The notes below the pieces were generated by a model, which was not told the DNA's origin, did not search any database, and saw nothing but the letters and a program-made list of their open reading frames with translations. A stretch of 64,000 bases of DNA from Magnetospira sp. QH-2 (GTDB lineage: Bacteria > Pseudomonadota > Alphaproteobacteria > Rhodospirillales > Magnetospiraceae), in assembly GCF_000968135.1 (NCBI RefSeq), contig NZ_FO538765.1:2988001-3052000 (forward strand), given 5' to 3'. The stretch's first letter is position 1. Each line of letters opens with the position of its first letter. The position numbers were made by a program, and so were the translations under genes. This document shows positions 24,408-33,176 of this stretch, one piece after another.

Positions 24408-25967
24408 ATGAATGATCCGTATACAACGGAGTATGAGTTAGGGCAGGACAACCTGCGAAAATTTGGCATGGATATTCACCATCCGGTATTCTGGATATCC
24501 GCTATTTTGGTTCTTTTGTTCGTCATCACCACCATCGTCATGCCAACCGAAGCCAAAGGCGTCTTCGACGGCGCTAAGAGCTGGTCGATCAATAATTTTG
24601 ACTGGCTGTTCATGGTCGGTGGCAACATTTTTGTGCTGTTCTGCCTGGCGTTGATCTTTCTGCCCGTGGGCAAGATCCGTATCGGCGGCGACGGCGCCCG
24701 GCCCGAATTCACCACCTTGTCCTGGTTTGCCATGCTGTTCGCGGCGGGTATGGGCATTGGCCTGATGTTCTGGAGCGTCGCCGAACCCACGGCCTACTAC
24801 ACCAACTGGTGGGGCACGCCTTTGAACGCCGAGGCCAATACCCCGGAAGGCGCACATATGGCCATGGGCGCGACCATGTTCCACTGGGGTCTGCATCCCT
24901 GGGCCATTTATGCGGTGGTTGCCCTGTCGCTGGCCTTCTTTACCTATAACAAAGGCCTGCCGCTGACCATTCGCTCGGGCTTTTTCCCGCTGCTCAAGGA
25001 TCATTGCTGGGGCTGGTTCGGCCATGTGATCGATGTGGTGGCGGTGCTGGCGACCCTGTTCGGCCTGGCCACGTCCCTGGGATTCGGTGCCCAACAGGCG
25101 GCCAGTGGCCTGCATTTCCTGTTCGATATCCCCAACACCATCAATACTCAGATCGCCATCATCATCGGCGTCACCTCGTTGGCTTTGGTCTCCGTGGTGC
25201 GCGGGCTGGACGGTGGCGTAAAAGTGCTCAGCAACCTGAACATGGGCTTGGCGGTCATCCTGTTGATCTTCGTTTTCATCGCCGGACCGACCTTGGCCAT
25301 TCTGATCACCATGGGCGATACCGCTTTGGCCTATGTGGAAAACCTGATTCCGCTGAGCAACTGGATCGGTCGCGAGGACGAGAAGTTCTATCACGGCTGG
25401 ACCGTGTTTTATTGGGCCTGGTGGGTATCTTGGGCACCGTTTGTCGGCATGTTCATCGCCCGCATCTCCAAGGGCCGCACGGTACGGGAATTCGTCACCG
25501 CGGTGCTGCTGGTCCCGACCCTCGTGACCCTGGTATGGATGAGCGTCTTCGGTGGTACCGCCCTGGACCAAATTCAGAACAACGTCGGCCAGTTGGCCAA
25601 CGGCCTGGGCGAGGTCTCCCTGGCCATGTTCCAGATGCTGGAAAATCTGCCGCTGAGCTCCGTGGTCTCCTTCATCGCCATCGTCTTGGTGCTGGTGTTC
25701 TTCATTACCTCCTCGGATTCCGGGTCTTTGGTGATCGACAGCATCACCGCCGGCGGCAAGGTCGATGCCCCGGTACCGCAGCGGATCTTCTGGGCGGTGA
25801 TCGAAGGGGTGATCGCGGGCGCCTTGCTGTTTGGAGGCGGGGCCGATGCCCTGGGCGCCTTGCAGGCAGCGGCCATCGCAGTGGGCCTGCCCTTCACCCT
25901 GGTGCTGATCTTCATGTGCATCAGTCTCTACATGGGATTGAGCAGTGAGTTGAAGCTGCGCAAGTAA
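24408..25967 (+). CDS. BCCT-family betaine/choline/carnitine transporter
   Basis: 519 residues, about twelve membrane helices. ATG at 24408 follows AAGGAAACGGTC. Family signatures: LSWFAMLFAAGMGIGLMFWSVAEP (Gly-rich helix 3, MGIGL), MFHWGLHPWAIYAVV (the Trp-rich substrate box), GFGAQQAASGLHFLF, and FYWAWWVSWAPFVGMFIARISKGRTVREF, where the aromatic box and the RISKGRT signature are intact. It should import a quaternary ammonium osmolyte such as glycine betaine, coupled to Na+ or H+. The long C-terminal osmosensing tail of BetP is absent (it ends SSELKLRK), so activity may not be osmotically gated. Two strong terminators follow. Confidence 0.92.
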   Translation: MNDPYTTEYELGQDNLRKFGMDIHHPVFWISAILVLLFVITTIVMPTEAKGVFDGAKSWSINNFDWLFMVGGNIFVLFCLALIFLPVGKIRIGGDGARPEFTTLSWFAMLFAAGMGIGLMFWSVAEPTAYYTNWWGTPLNAEANTPEGAHMAMGATMFHWGLHPWAIYAVVALSLAFFTYNKGLPLTIRSGFFPLLKDHCWGWFGHVIDVVAVLATLFGLATSLGFGAQQAASGLHFLFDIPNTINTQIAIIIGVTSLALVSVVRGLDGGVKVLSNLNMGLAVILLIFVFIAGPTLAILITMGDTALAYVENLIPLSNWIGREDEKFYHGWTVFYWAWWVSWAPFVGMFIARISKGRTVREFVTAVLLVPTLVTLVWMSVFGGTALDQIQNNVGQLANGLGEVSLAMFQMLENLPLSSVVSFIAIVLVLVFFITSSDSGSLVIDSITAGGKVDAPVPQRIFWAVIEGVIAGALLFGGGADALGALQAAAIAVGLPFTLVLIFMCISLYMGLSSELKLRK

Positions 25968-25976
25968 TCGGCTCAA

Positions 25977-25997
25977 GGGGGGCTTTGTCAGCCCCCC
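25977..25997 (+). terminator. Terminator after BCCT gene
   Basis: GGGGGGCT and AGCCCCCC form a perfect 8-bp stem around a five-base loop ten bases after the BCCT stop. Confidence 0.75.
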
Positions 25998-26013
25998 CTC
26001 CACCCGAACGAGA

Positions 26014-26045
26014 ATCGGCCCCGCCTTGTTCAAGGCGGGGCCGAT
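26014..26045. terminator. Second, bidirectional hairpin between convergent genes
   Basis: A perfect 15-bp inverted repeat (ATCGGCCCCGCCTTG with its complement) around two bases lies between BCCT (plus) and phaB (minus) and could stop transcription from both sides. Confidence 0.75.
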
Positions 26046-26080
26046 GCAATAGGTAGCCCTGTTTCGGCAGGACCGAGGGC

Positions 26081-26803
26081 TCAGTACATGTGCTGGCCAC
26101 CATTGACCGAAATGGTCGACCCGGTGATGAAATCCGCATCATCCGCCACAAGGAAAGCCACGGTACGGGCAATATCCTCGGCATGGCCCAGGCGTCCCAC
26201 GGGGATCTTGGCAATGATCTTGTGCAGGACTTCTTCGGGCACCGAACGCACCATGTCCGTGTCCACATACCCAGGCGCAATGGCATTGACGGTGATGCCC
26301 TTGCGGGCGCCTTCCTGGGCCAGGGCCTTGGTAAAGCCATGGATGCCGGATTTGGCCGCGGCATAGTTGACCTGTCCGTACTGGCCGGCCTGACCGTTGA
26401 TGGAACCGATGTTGACCACCCGGCCGAATCCTCGGTCATTCATGGAATCCCACACCAGCTTGCACATATTGAAGCAGGAGGTGAGGTTGGTATGGACCAC
26501 ATCCTCCCAGTTCTCGTAGCTCATCCGCTTCATGGTGCCGTCGCGGGTGATCCCGGCATTGTTGACCAAGATCTCGATGGGCCCCAGGTCCTGGGTGATA
26601 TGGTGGATACCCTTTTGGCATTCCGCGAAATCTGCCACGTTGAAGCGGAAGATGGGAATTCCGGTTTCCTGATGGAAGGTTTCGGCCTTTTCTATGCTGC
26701 CCACATAAGTGGCGGCGACCTTATAGCCCTTTTCCTTCAGGTTTTCGGCAATGGCTCGGCCAATGCCCCGGGTTCCTCCGGTAACGACTGCGACACGATG
26801 CAT
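26081..26803 (-). CDS. phaB: Acetoacetyl-CoA reductase
   Basis: 240 residues, short-chain dehydrogenase. N-terminal cofactor loop VVTGGTRGIGRAIAENLKEKG; NNAG motif in ILVNNAGITRDGTMKRM; catalytic Ser in RVVNIGSINGQAGQYGQVNYAAAKSGIHGF with Tyr and Lys of the YxxxK equivalent (Y-AAA-K). PGYVDTDMV and the ending FITGSTISVNGGQHMY are typical of PhaB. NADPH-dependent reduction of acetoacetyl-CoA to (R)-3-hydroxybutyryl-CoA, the monomer for polyhydroxybutyrate. It is 28 bases downstream of phaA. Confidence 0.96.
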   Translation of the reverse strand: MHRVAVVTGGTRGIGRAIAENLKEKGYKVAATYVGSIEKAETFHQETGIPIFRFNVADFAECQKGIHHITQDLGPIEILVNNAGITRDGTMKRMSYENWEDVVHTNLTSCFNMCKLVWDSMNDRGFGRVVNIGSINGQAGQYGQVNYAAAKSGIHGFTKALAQEGARKGITVNAIAPGYVDTDMVRSVPEEVLHKIIAKIPVGRLGHAEDIARTVAFLVADDADFITGSTISVNGGQHMY

Positions 26804-26831
26804 GACGAATGCCTCCCTGTTTTCTTATGGA

Positions 26832-28007
26832 TTAGTCGCGGGCCACGCACATGGCGATACCCATGCCGCCACCGATGCATAGGGTCGCCAGACCCTTCTT
26901 GGCGTCGCGTCGCTTCATCTCGTGCAGCAAGGTGACCAGGACCCGGTTGCCCGAGGCACCGATGGGATGACCCAGGGCGATGGCGCCACCGTTGACATTC
27001 ACCTTGTCCAGGTCCCAGCCCATGTCCTTGTTGACGGCACAGGCCTGCGCGGCGAAGGCTTCGTTGGCTTCAACCAGGTCCAAATCGTCGGCAGTCCAAC
27101 CGGCCTTTTCCAAAGCCGCCTGGCTGGCCGGGATCGGCCCGGAGCCCATGATCGCCGGATCCACGCCGACGGTGGCCCACGAGACGATGCGAGCCAGCGG
27201 TTCCACGCCGCGCTTGGCGGCTTCCTCGGCGGTCATCAGCACACAGACCGAAGCGCCATCATTGATGCCCGAGGCATTGCCGGCGGTCACGGTACCGTCC
27301 TTGGAGAAGGCCGGACGCAGTTTGGCCATGCCTTCGATGGTGGCGCCATGGCGGATGTATTCATCCTTGTCGACCACCGTTTCGCCCTTGCGGGTCTTGA
27401 TGGTTACCGGCACGATTTCCTCGTCGAACTTGCCCGCTTTTTGAGCCGCTTCGGCTTTGTTTTGCGAGGCAACGGCAAAGGCGTCCTGTTCGTCGCGGGT
27501 CAGGCCCCACTTGGTGGCCACGTTCTCGGCCGTGGTTCCCATGTGATAGCCGTTGAAGGCATCCCACAGACCGTCCTTGATCATGGTGTCCACCAGATCG
27601 GTATTGCCCATCTTGGTGCCCGTGCGCAGATGCACACAATGGGCCGACAGACTCATGCTTTCCTGGCCACCGGCGACGACAACAGAGCTGTCTCCATTGC
27701 GAATCGCTTGCAGGCCCAAGGCCACGGCGCGCAGGCCGGAGCCACACACCTGGTTGATGGTATAGGCCGTGCTGCCGTGCGGAATACCGGCCGCGATAGC
27801 GGTCTGGCGAGCCGGGTTCTGGCCCGTGCCGGCGGTCAGGACCTGACCCAGGATGACCTCGGAAACCTCTTCGGGAGAGACCTTCGCCCGTTTCAGGGCC
27901 TCGGTTACGACGATTTCGCCCAACTCATGAGCGGCAAGGGTGCTGAGGCTGCCGCTGAAGGCCCCAATGGGTGTACGAGCGGCACCGGCGATAACAATCT
28001 CGGACAT
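26832..28007 (-). CDS. phaA: Acetyl-CoA acetyltransferase (beta-ketothiolase)
   Basis: 391 residues from the ATG at 28007 ([21 protein letters not shown], the normal start; AGGAGAGATC precedes it). Catalytic Cys in [21 protein letters not shown], the His of [29 protein letters not shown] and second Cys in [13 protein letters not shown]: a complete biosynthetic thiolase. It condenses two acetyl-CoA to acetoacetyl-CoA, feeding PhaB. phaA is upstream of phaB on the same strand, one operon. Confidence 0.96.
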   Translation of the reverse strand: MSEIVIAGAARTPIGAFSGSLSTLAAHELGEIVVTEALKRAKVSPEEVSEVILGQVLTAGTGQNPARQTAIAAGIPHGSTAYTINQVCGSGLRAVALGLQAIRNGDSSVVVAGGQESMSLSAHCVHLRTGTKMGNTDLVDTMIKDGLWDAFNGYHMGTTAENVATKWGLTRDEQDAFAVASQNKAEAAQKAGKFDEEIVPVTIKTRKGETVVDKDEYIRHGATIEGMAKLRPAFSKDGTVTAGNASGINDGASVCVLMTAEEAAKRGVEPLARIVSWATVGVDPAIMGSGPIPASQAALEKAGWTADDLDLVEANEAFAAQACAVNKDMGWDLDKVNVNGGAIALGHPIGASGNRVLVTLLHEMKRRDAKKGLATLCIGGGMGIAMCVARD

Positions 28008-28125
28008 GATCTCTCCTGCTTGGAAATGGGTGTTTAACGCGTGGGCATGGTTATAAGTAATGCCATTACCGACTCGCAAGGGAATTTGCCGCGCCGCACA
28101 ACGATTCAGCCGACGCGCTGGCCGA

Positions 28126-29361
28126 TCAAGCGGAGAGCTTGCCAATCCAGCGGCTCAAAGGGCCATAGAGCACCGTGCCGGCCCGCGATCCGGCGGTCAT
28201 ACCGATATGTCCGGCCGGGACGATCTGACTGGTGGCGCCAGGGACCGCGTCAGCCAAGGCACGGGCGGATCCAGGCGGCACGATTCGGTCCCGTTTGGGG
28301 ATCAAGGCCAGCGTCGGCACGCGCACCGCCGATGGATCCACGGGCTTTCCATCAATCTTCCATTGGCCTTGCGCCGGTTCATTGTCCCGATACCAACCCC
28401 GCAGGCATTCCAGGGCAACTTTTGGCACCAGCGGCACGCCGTCGTTGAGCCAATCCTCCAGGGCAACGAACAGCCTTGCCCGCGCACTCTTTGGATCAAG
28501 CCGGGCAAAGGAGCGGAATTTGGCCGGAATCTGCCAGGGATCGATCCCGGCAAACATGGCCTGCAAGCTGTCCACCGGCAGCTCTCCCGCCGCCTGAACT
28601 AATGTCTCCAGTTGCGGCATCAGCGCCTTCATATAGCGTCGTTGGGCTTCCAGCCCGCAGGAGAAGTCCCAGGGGGTTGCCAACAAGGCCAGTCCCGCCA
28701 CATCGTCGGGCCGCCGTTCGGCCAGGGGCAGGGCCAGCAGGCCGCCCATGCAGTAGCCCACCAAGGTCACCGGCCCCCTGGCACCGGCTCGGGCCTCGGT
28801 CAGAAAGTGGTCCAGAGTCCCGGCAATATAGTCATCCAATCCATACTTCTGCTCAGCCTCACCCGGCGTGCCCCAATCCACCAACAATGGTCTGAGGCCT
28901 CGCCTGGCCAGGTCGCGAACAAGGCTGCGCCGTTGAGTGAGATCCAGGATATAGCCCCTGTTGACCAATGACGGCACCACCAGGACCGTCGGCCCCTCGC
29001 CCCCGGTGCCATAGTCCAACAGCCGCGCCGATCCGATGCTCAGCAAAACAGGGGGATCACTCAACATCCGTCGATAGGGATGATCCCTGTAGGCCCGCAC
29101 CCCGTTGAGGAACTCCTGCAACTGGCGCCGGGCTTCCGCGTCCACCGCCTGGGTCAGCAGCGCCTGTTCAGGGCTTTCGAGGCTTTCGAGACTGGCCCTT
29201 AGGTGCGTCGCCCGCTCCTGAAGCTCCGGCCTCCAGGGTATCGAGCCGTTGCTCAATGCGGTCAAGCCGCCGCGCGATGTCAGCCAGGTCAGCACCGCCG
29301 TGCCCATGTGCAGCGGTAGCGGGCGCGGCCCCTGGCGCGCCGGGGGTTGCTGTTCCGTCAT
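28126..29361 (-). CDS. phaC: Short PhaC-type poly(3-hydroxyalkanoate) synthase
   Basis: 411 residues, alpha/beta-hydrolase of the PHA synthase type. The lipase-like box is VGYCMGG with the catalytic Cys; preceding [47 protein letters not shown] is the standard synthase segment. Catalytic Asp in [10 protein letters not shown] and His in [14 protein letters not shown]. At about 410 residues it is shorter than class I synthases and near class III PhaC, which needs a small partner. The start at 29361 gives the N-terminus [12 protein letters not shown]; this overlaps the end of the upstream small gene by 194 bp in another frame. Confidence 0.85.
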   Translation of the reverse strand: MTEQQPPARQGPRPLPLHMGTAVLTWLTSRGGLTALSNGSIPWRPELQERATHLRASLESLESPEQALLTQAVDAEARRQLQEFLNGVRAYRDHPYRRMLSDPPVLLSIGSARLLDYGTGGEGPTVLVVPSLVNRGYILDLTQRRSLVRDLARRGLRPLLVDWGTPGEAEQKYGLDDYIAGTLDHFLTEARAGARGPVTLVGYCMGGLLALPLAERRPDDVAGLALLATPWDFSCGLEAQRRYMKALMPQLETLVQAAGELPVDSLQAMFAGIDPWQIPAKFRSFARLDPKSARARLFVALEDWLNDGVPLVPKVALECLRGWYRDNEPAQGQWKIDGKPVDPSAVRVPTLALIPKRDRIVPPGSARALADAVPGATSQIVPAGHIGMTAGSRAGTVLYGPLSRWIGKLSA

Positions 29362-29548
29362 TGGTTTTCATCCCTCCGGTCCCGGCGGCGGCGGCCGACG
29401 CAAAGGCGGCGGCGCCCTGGTTCATCATTTCGATGGCTTGGCTCATGGTATTGGCCACCGTGGTATCATCGGCCTGTCCGGACAGCTGTTTTTGCCACAG
29501 GTCCAGATACCGCCGGGCCAGGTCCTCGTAGTCGGTCGGATCGGTCAC
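29168..29548 (-). CDS. Small PhaE-like partner of PHA synthase
   Basis: 126 residues from a GTG at 29548 preceded by AGAGGA; an ATG at 29563 is possible. Residues 1-50 are helical (PTDYEDLARRYLDLWQKQLSG), an Ala/Gly-rich middle follows, and the end is a coiled coil ([22 protein letters not shown]) with a basic tail. The composition and place directly upstream of a short phaC suggest a PhaE/PhaM-like subunit or granule-associated factor. It is too short for a classical PhaE (over 300 residues). Its 3' third shares bases with phaC in a different frame. Confidence 0.6.
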   Translation of the reverse strand: MTDPTDYEDLARRYLDLWQKQLSGQADDTTVANTMSQAIEMMNQGAAAFASAAAAGTGGMKTNDGTATPGAPGAAPATAAHGHGGADLADIARRLDRIEQRLDTLEAGASGAGDAPKGQSRKPRKP

Positions 29549-29620
29549 GGGTCGTCCTCTCATGGTGAACCGGCAGTCTATCGCCATTTGCGCTGCATCG
29601 AAAGTTTTTGCGGCGCGGCT

Positions 29621-29641
29621 ATTGCATCGCGAAATATCCCG
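29621..29641. promoter_or_regulatory. Candidate PhaR-type box between phaE-like gene and phaR
   Basis: ATTGCA-TC-GCGAAAT-AT-CCCG lies in the divergent promoter region. The hbd upstream region has ATTGCA-GTT-GCGAAAT-CCCG at 11295-11314. Further TGC/GCA elements (TTTGCGCTGCA near 29588, TTTTTGCGG near 29606) flank it. Confidence 0.35.
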
Positions 29642-29719
29642 AACTACTGTAGGGTCGGGAGAAAAGTTCCACTCCCCAACAACAGACGTGCCGACAAAAG
29701 AGCAGTGAGGAAGGATGAA

Positions 29720-30373
29720 ATGGCCAAGGATCCCGGGGCGATGAAGCCCCCGTTTACGATCAAGAAGTACGCCAATCGCCGCTTGTACAACACGGCGACT
29801 AGTAGCTATGTGACTCTCGATCATCTGGCGCAGATGGTAAAGGACGGCACGGAGTTCGTCGTCTATGACGCCAAGTCCGGCGACGATATCACCCGCTCGG
29901 TGCTGACGCAGATCATTGTCGAAGAGGAAAACAAAGGGCAGAACCTGTTGCCCATTGGCTTCCTGCGCCATCTGATTAGCTTCTATGGGGATTCCCTACA
30001 GGGCTTGGTGCCGCGGTATCTTGAGCATTCCATGCAGGCTTTTGCCCGCAATCAAGAACAGATGCGCCACTACATGCAGGACTCTCTCAACGGCCTGTTT
30101 CCGTTTGGCCAGTTCGAGGAGATGAACAAGCAGAACATGGTGTTGTTCGAAAATGCCATGCGCATGTTTGCCCCCTTTGCCGACGAAGACGGCAAAGCGG
30201 AAGATGGCAAGTCGGAAGATGGCTCGGGTGAACCCAACGGACCGAAGACCGAAGCGGGGACCGAGTCTCAGCCCCTCAATCTGGTGCAGTCGCAGTTGCA
30301 GGAAATGCAAAAGCAATTGGACGCGCTCGCCAAGGTGGCGACAGGCGGCACGGACGATACCAAGGACAAATAA
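29720..30373 (+). CDS. phaR: Polyhydroxyalkanoate synthesis repressor PhaR
   Basis: 217 residues from the ATG at 29720 (GAGGAAGG upstream). The N-terminal DNA-binding domain is nearly invariant in the family: IKKYANRRLYNTATSSYVTLDHLAQMVKDG. The PHB-binding region follows: EEENKGQNLLPIGFLRHLISFYGDSLQGLVPRYLEHSM. The rest is acidic with a C-terminal coiled coil (NLVQSQLQEMQKQLDALAKVA). PhaR senses polymer and represses phasin and its own gene until granules form. It is divergent from the synthase genes. Confidence 0.95.
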   Translation: MAKDPGAMKPPFTIKKYANRRLYNTATSSYVTLDHLAQMVKDGTEFVVYDAKSGDDITRSVLTQIIVEEENKGQNLLPIGFLRHLISFYGDSLQGLVPRYLEHSMQAFARNQEQMRHYMQDSLNGLFPFGQFEEMNKQNMVLFENAMRMFAPFADEDGKAEDGKSEDGSGEPNGPKTEAGTESQPLNLVQSQLQEMQKQLDALAKVATGGTDDTKDK

Positions 30374-30493
30374 CCGCTTTATTCCCGCAATGCCTATGTG
30401 GTATGAACGGCGCCCAAAGTAGGTTTTCCGCCAAACGAGAAGGCCGGTCAAGAACCATCCATACACCGTTTGGGATAAGGAAACCGGTATATC

Positions 30494-30883
30494 ATGAGCA
30501 GCCCCGCTTCTCCTTCTGAGACCTCCCGTTCGCGCGCCGGCGACATTGACCGGTTCGTGGGGAGCCGTATTCGTGAACGACGAGTCATGTTAGGTCTCAG
30601 CCAGCAGCAGATGGCCGACATGATCGGTGTAACCTATCAGCAAGCCCACAAGTACGAGCGCGGCATCAACCGCATCTCGGCGGGTCGGCTCTATGAAGTG
30701 GCACAGGCCCTGCAAGTCCCGGTGGGTTATTTCTACGAAGGCCTGGAAGAATCCGAGGCCGAGAACGAATTGCTGTCCCGCCAGCGCATGTGCCTGGAGC
30801 TGGCCCGCAACTTCACCCAGATCGACAACGAACGGCATCAAGAAGCCCTGAGCCAACTGGCCCGGGCGTTGGCGACGGAATAG
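30494..30883 (+). CDS. XRE-family helix-turn-helix regulator
   Basis: 129 residues. HTH_3 domain at about 20-80: IRERRVMLGLSQQQMADMIGVTYQQAHKYERGINRISAGRLYEVAQALQVPVGYFY. The C-terminal 45 residues are helical (ESEAENELLSRQRMCLELARNFTQIDNERHQEALSQLARALA). This is the widespread single-copy alphaproteobacterial regulator type, some of which control cell-cycle or symbiotic genes; the target here is unknown. GGGATAAGGAAACC lies before the ATG. Confidence 0.88.
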   Translation: MSSPASPSETSRSRAGDIDRFVGSRIRERRVMLGLSQQQMADMIGVTYQQAHKYERGINRISAGRLYEVAQALQVPVGYFYEGLEESEAENELLSRQRMCLELARNFTQIDNERHQEALSQLARALATE

Positions 30884-30981
30884 GCCGCGACCGGCAGCCC
30901 ATATCGAATGGTTTGCTCTTCCTCGTGCTTGGCTTACCAAGGCTTTAGGCGCGAAACCGCCTATTCGGCGACTCCCTCCCC

Positions 30982-31584
30982 TCAACCGCTCTTGTCAGCA
31001 TCGCCGTTACCACCCGATTTGGGCACCGGAAAGCAGTGCAGCATGACCATGAACTCCCGTGCGCCATCGGGGCCGGGGGTACCGGTCGGGGGTGAGCGGC
31101 GGGTTTCCTCCCAAAGCAGGGCGGTCAGCTTTTCCTTGAACGCCTCGGCCTGTTCCGCCGTCATCATCAAGGTGTAATCGCTGGCATTGGAGGCCCGCCG
31201 CCACTCCGGCGGCTGTTGCGGGAATTCTTCCACCGCCTGCCGCATCAGATCCATTTGCTGGGCGAGCACCGCCCGGATCATCGCCAACCCGGCTTCCATC
31301 TCTTCGTCCGAGAGCTCGGCGGGGTCATCGCCGACCACTTCGTCGCGCGCCCGCCACCATCGCTCGCGCTTGTTCCCCAACGCCGTATCCTGCGCGATGA
31401 AGCCGTATTCAGCCAGCTGGCGCAGGTGGTAGCTCGTCGCACCGGAATTGAGGCCCAGGCGCTTTGCTAGCCCCGTCGCCGTGGCCGGTCCGTCAAAGCG
31501 CAAGATCCCCAGAATACGGAGTCGATCCGCATGGGCGAGCGCCTTGAGGGCGCCGGTATCAGGTGTGGTGGAATCCTCTCGCAT
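30982..31584 (-). CDS. ArsR-family HTH regulator
   Basis: 200 residues. Winged helix at about 10-80: ALAHADRLRILGILRFDGPATATGLAKRLGLNSGATSYHLRQLAEYGFI, with the recognition helix in SGATSYHLRQL. The C-terminal part is a helical domain with no metal-binding cysteines, so it is not a classical metal sensor; it belongs to the group paired with MFS exporters. It is divergent from an MFS gene with a periodic TTGCAA array between, so it probably represses that transporter. Confidence 0.87.
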   Translation of the reverse strand: MREDSTTPDTGALKALAHADRLRILGILRFDGPATATGLAKRLGLNSGATSYHLRQLAEYGFIAQDTALGNKRERWWRARDEVVGDDPAELSDEEMEAGLAMIRAVLAQQMDLMRQAVEEFPQQPPEWRRASNASDYTLMMTAEQAEAFKEKLTALLWEETRRSPPTGTPGPDGAREFMVMLHCFPVPKSGGNGDADKSG

Positions 31585-31736
31585 TTATTCGAGATCTTCT
31601 CTTCGGTTGTGGGACCGCGCCAGTCTAGTGGATTGGTCCCAGCCTTTGGAATCAATCATTTTCGATCGGCTCAATCTGCTCTTTTGGCTCGGTCTGATTG
31701 CCTCGCTCTCAATATATGTCGCATTCAACGCCTATA

Positions 31737-31784
31737 TTGCAAACTTTTCTTTGCAAAAATTTCTTTGCAAATTATATTTTGCAA
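31737..31784. promoter_or_regulatory. Four TTGCAA palindromes at exact 14-bp spacing
   Basis: TTGCAA occurs at 31737, 31751, 31765 and 31779. The spacers are T/A-rich and partly alike (first two end TTTTCT/ATTTCT). The array lies between the ArsR gene and the MFS gene, 76 bases before the latter's start, and is the best candidate for the ArsR operator. Confidence 0.6.
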
Positions 31785-31859
31785 TATATAAGGCTGATCA
31801 TTGTGATGAGGCGGGACGGTGAGTCGCTCTGAAAGGCGCCCGCCCCGCAGAGCGAACGG

Positions 31860-33176
31860 ATGAAGATCAAGACCATGATTCCAGCCAGAACGTCGAACCC
31901 CATGCGCCGCATCCTGTCGATCCGTAACTTCCGCCTGCTGTTTGCCGGGACGAGCTTGTCGGTTCTTGGCGATCAGTTCGCGTTGATCGCCACCCCATGG
32001 CTGGCGCTGGCCCTCACCGGGGATGCCTTGACCCTGGGGATCGTGTTGGCCCTCGAAGGCCTGCCGCGCGCGGCCTTTCTGCTTGTCGGCGGTGCCGTGA
32101 CAGACCGACTTTCGCCGCGACGGATGATGGTGATTGCCGATGGCGCGAGGCTGGCGATGGTCATGACGATGGCCATTGCCGTCCTCACCGGGTCCATTGA
32201 CCCATGGATGCTCTACGCCTTCAGTCTCGGCTTGGGCATCGCCGCCGGAATGGCATTGCCCGCCGAGCGCAGCATCGTACCGACCTTGCTTTCGAAGACA
32301 GATCTCCAGGCCGGAAACGCGCTCATCATGGGGATGATGCATATCGCCGGGTTTGTCGGTCCGTCCTTGGCCGGAATCATGATTGGCACATCCGGGGGCA
32401 CGGCCTCGGGCGTTGGAACCGCCTTGGTGATTGATGCTGCAAGCTTTGCCGCCTCCCTTCTCTGTCTGATCCTGATTCGCGGACAAAACGACGCACGCCT
32501 CTCAACCAAAGCGCCCCGTGAAAGTGTGCTGGATTCGATCCATACGGCCTGGCGCCATGTATGGCGTGACCCGGCGCTGCGGCTGATGTTTCTGCTTCTG
32601 GCCGCCATCAACTTTCTGATGATCGGGCCGCTGTTGGTGGGAATCCCGCTTCTGGCCAGCACCCGTCTGCCGGAGGGCGTGGTGGCGTACGGAATGCTGA
32701 TGTCGGCTTTTTCGGGGGGCAATCTTATGGGGTTCGTGGCTGCGGGCGCCCTGCCCTGGCCCGGGGCTCTTGTCATCCGGATCATGGTGATCGGCCTGCT
32801 GGCGGGGTTCGGGATCGTCGTGGGTTGCTTGGGTCTCCCCACATCAACCCTGACCCTCATGGCCCTGCTGTTCGTACTCGGAGCGGGCAACGGATATTTG
32901 GCCATCCTGCTGGTCACATGGCTCCAGACCCGGACGCCGGAGCATATGCTCGGTCGCGTCATGAGCTTTCTGCTGCTCGCCAATACCGGCCTCATTCCCG
33001 CCTCCCAAGCGCTGTCCGGTGCCATCGGCCAGTGGAACCTGGACGCCCTGTTCGCCGGAGCGGGCGTCTTATCTCTCGCGGTCACCCTCTGGGCGGCCAC
33101 GCGCCAACATTTCACCCTTTTCACCACCAGCCTTGCGGCCAACGCCGCACACAACCTCAAAAAGGAAAGACCATGA
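31860..33176 (+). CDS. MFS transporter
   Basis: 438 residues, twelve predicted membrane helices, of the enterobactin-exporter/MFS_3-like type. NFRLLFAGTSLSVLGDQFALIATPWLALALTGDALTLGIVLALEGLPRAAFLLVGGAVTDRLSPRRMMV contains the typical first two helices and the G..tDR..rR loop. A second similar loop region lies near LGRVMSFLLLANTGLIP. It is likely to be an exporter; the substrate is unknown. The gene is divergent from the ArsR regulator and its stop overlaps mipA-like start by four bases (ATGA), implying a transport unit with an outer-membrane partner. Confidence 0.88.
   Translation: MKIKTMIPARTSNPMRRILSIRNFRLLFAGTSLSVLGDQFALIATPWLALALTGDALTLGIVLALEGLPRAAFLLVGGAVTDRLSPRRMMVIADGARLAMVMTMAIAVLTGSIDPWMLYAFSLGLGIAAGMALPAERSIVPTLLSKTDLQAGNALIMGMMHIAGFVGPSLAGIMIGTSGGTASGVGTALVIDAASFAASLLCLILIRGQNDARLSTKAPRESVLDSIHTAWRHVWRDPALRLMFLLLAAINFLMIGPLLVGIPLLASTRLPEGVVAYGMLMSAFSGGNLMGFVAAGALPWPGALVIRIMVIGLLAGFGIVVGCLGLPTSTLTLMALLFVLGAGNGYLAILLVTWLQTRTPEHMLGRVMSFLLLANTGLIPASQALSGAIGQWNLDALFAGAGVLSLAVTLWAATRQHFTLFTTSLAANAAHNLKKERP

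Noticed and set aside
24438-26033. 531-codon minus-strand open frame opposite the BCCT gene
   Set aside because: It is rich in His, Gln and Gly with no domain, as expected of the complement of a membrane-protein gene.
31725-32486. 253-codon minus-strand open frame overlapping the MFS gene
   Set aside because: It covers the MFS start and the TTGCAA array, has no recognisable domain, and its composition is that of an antisense shadow.
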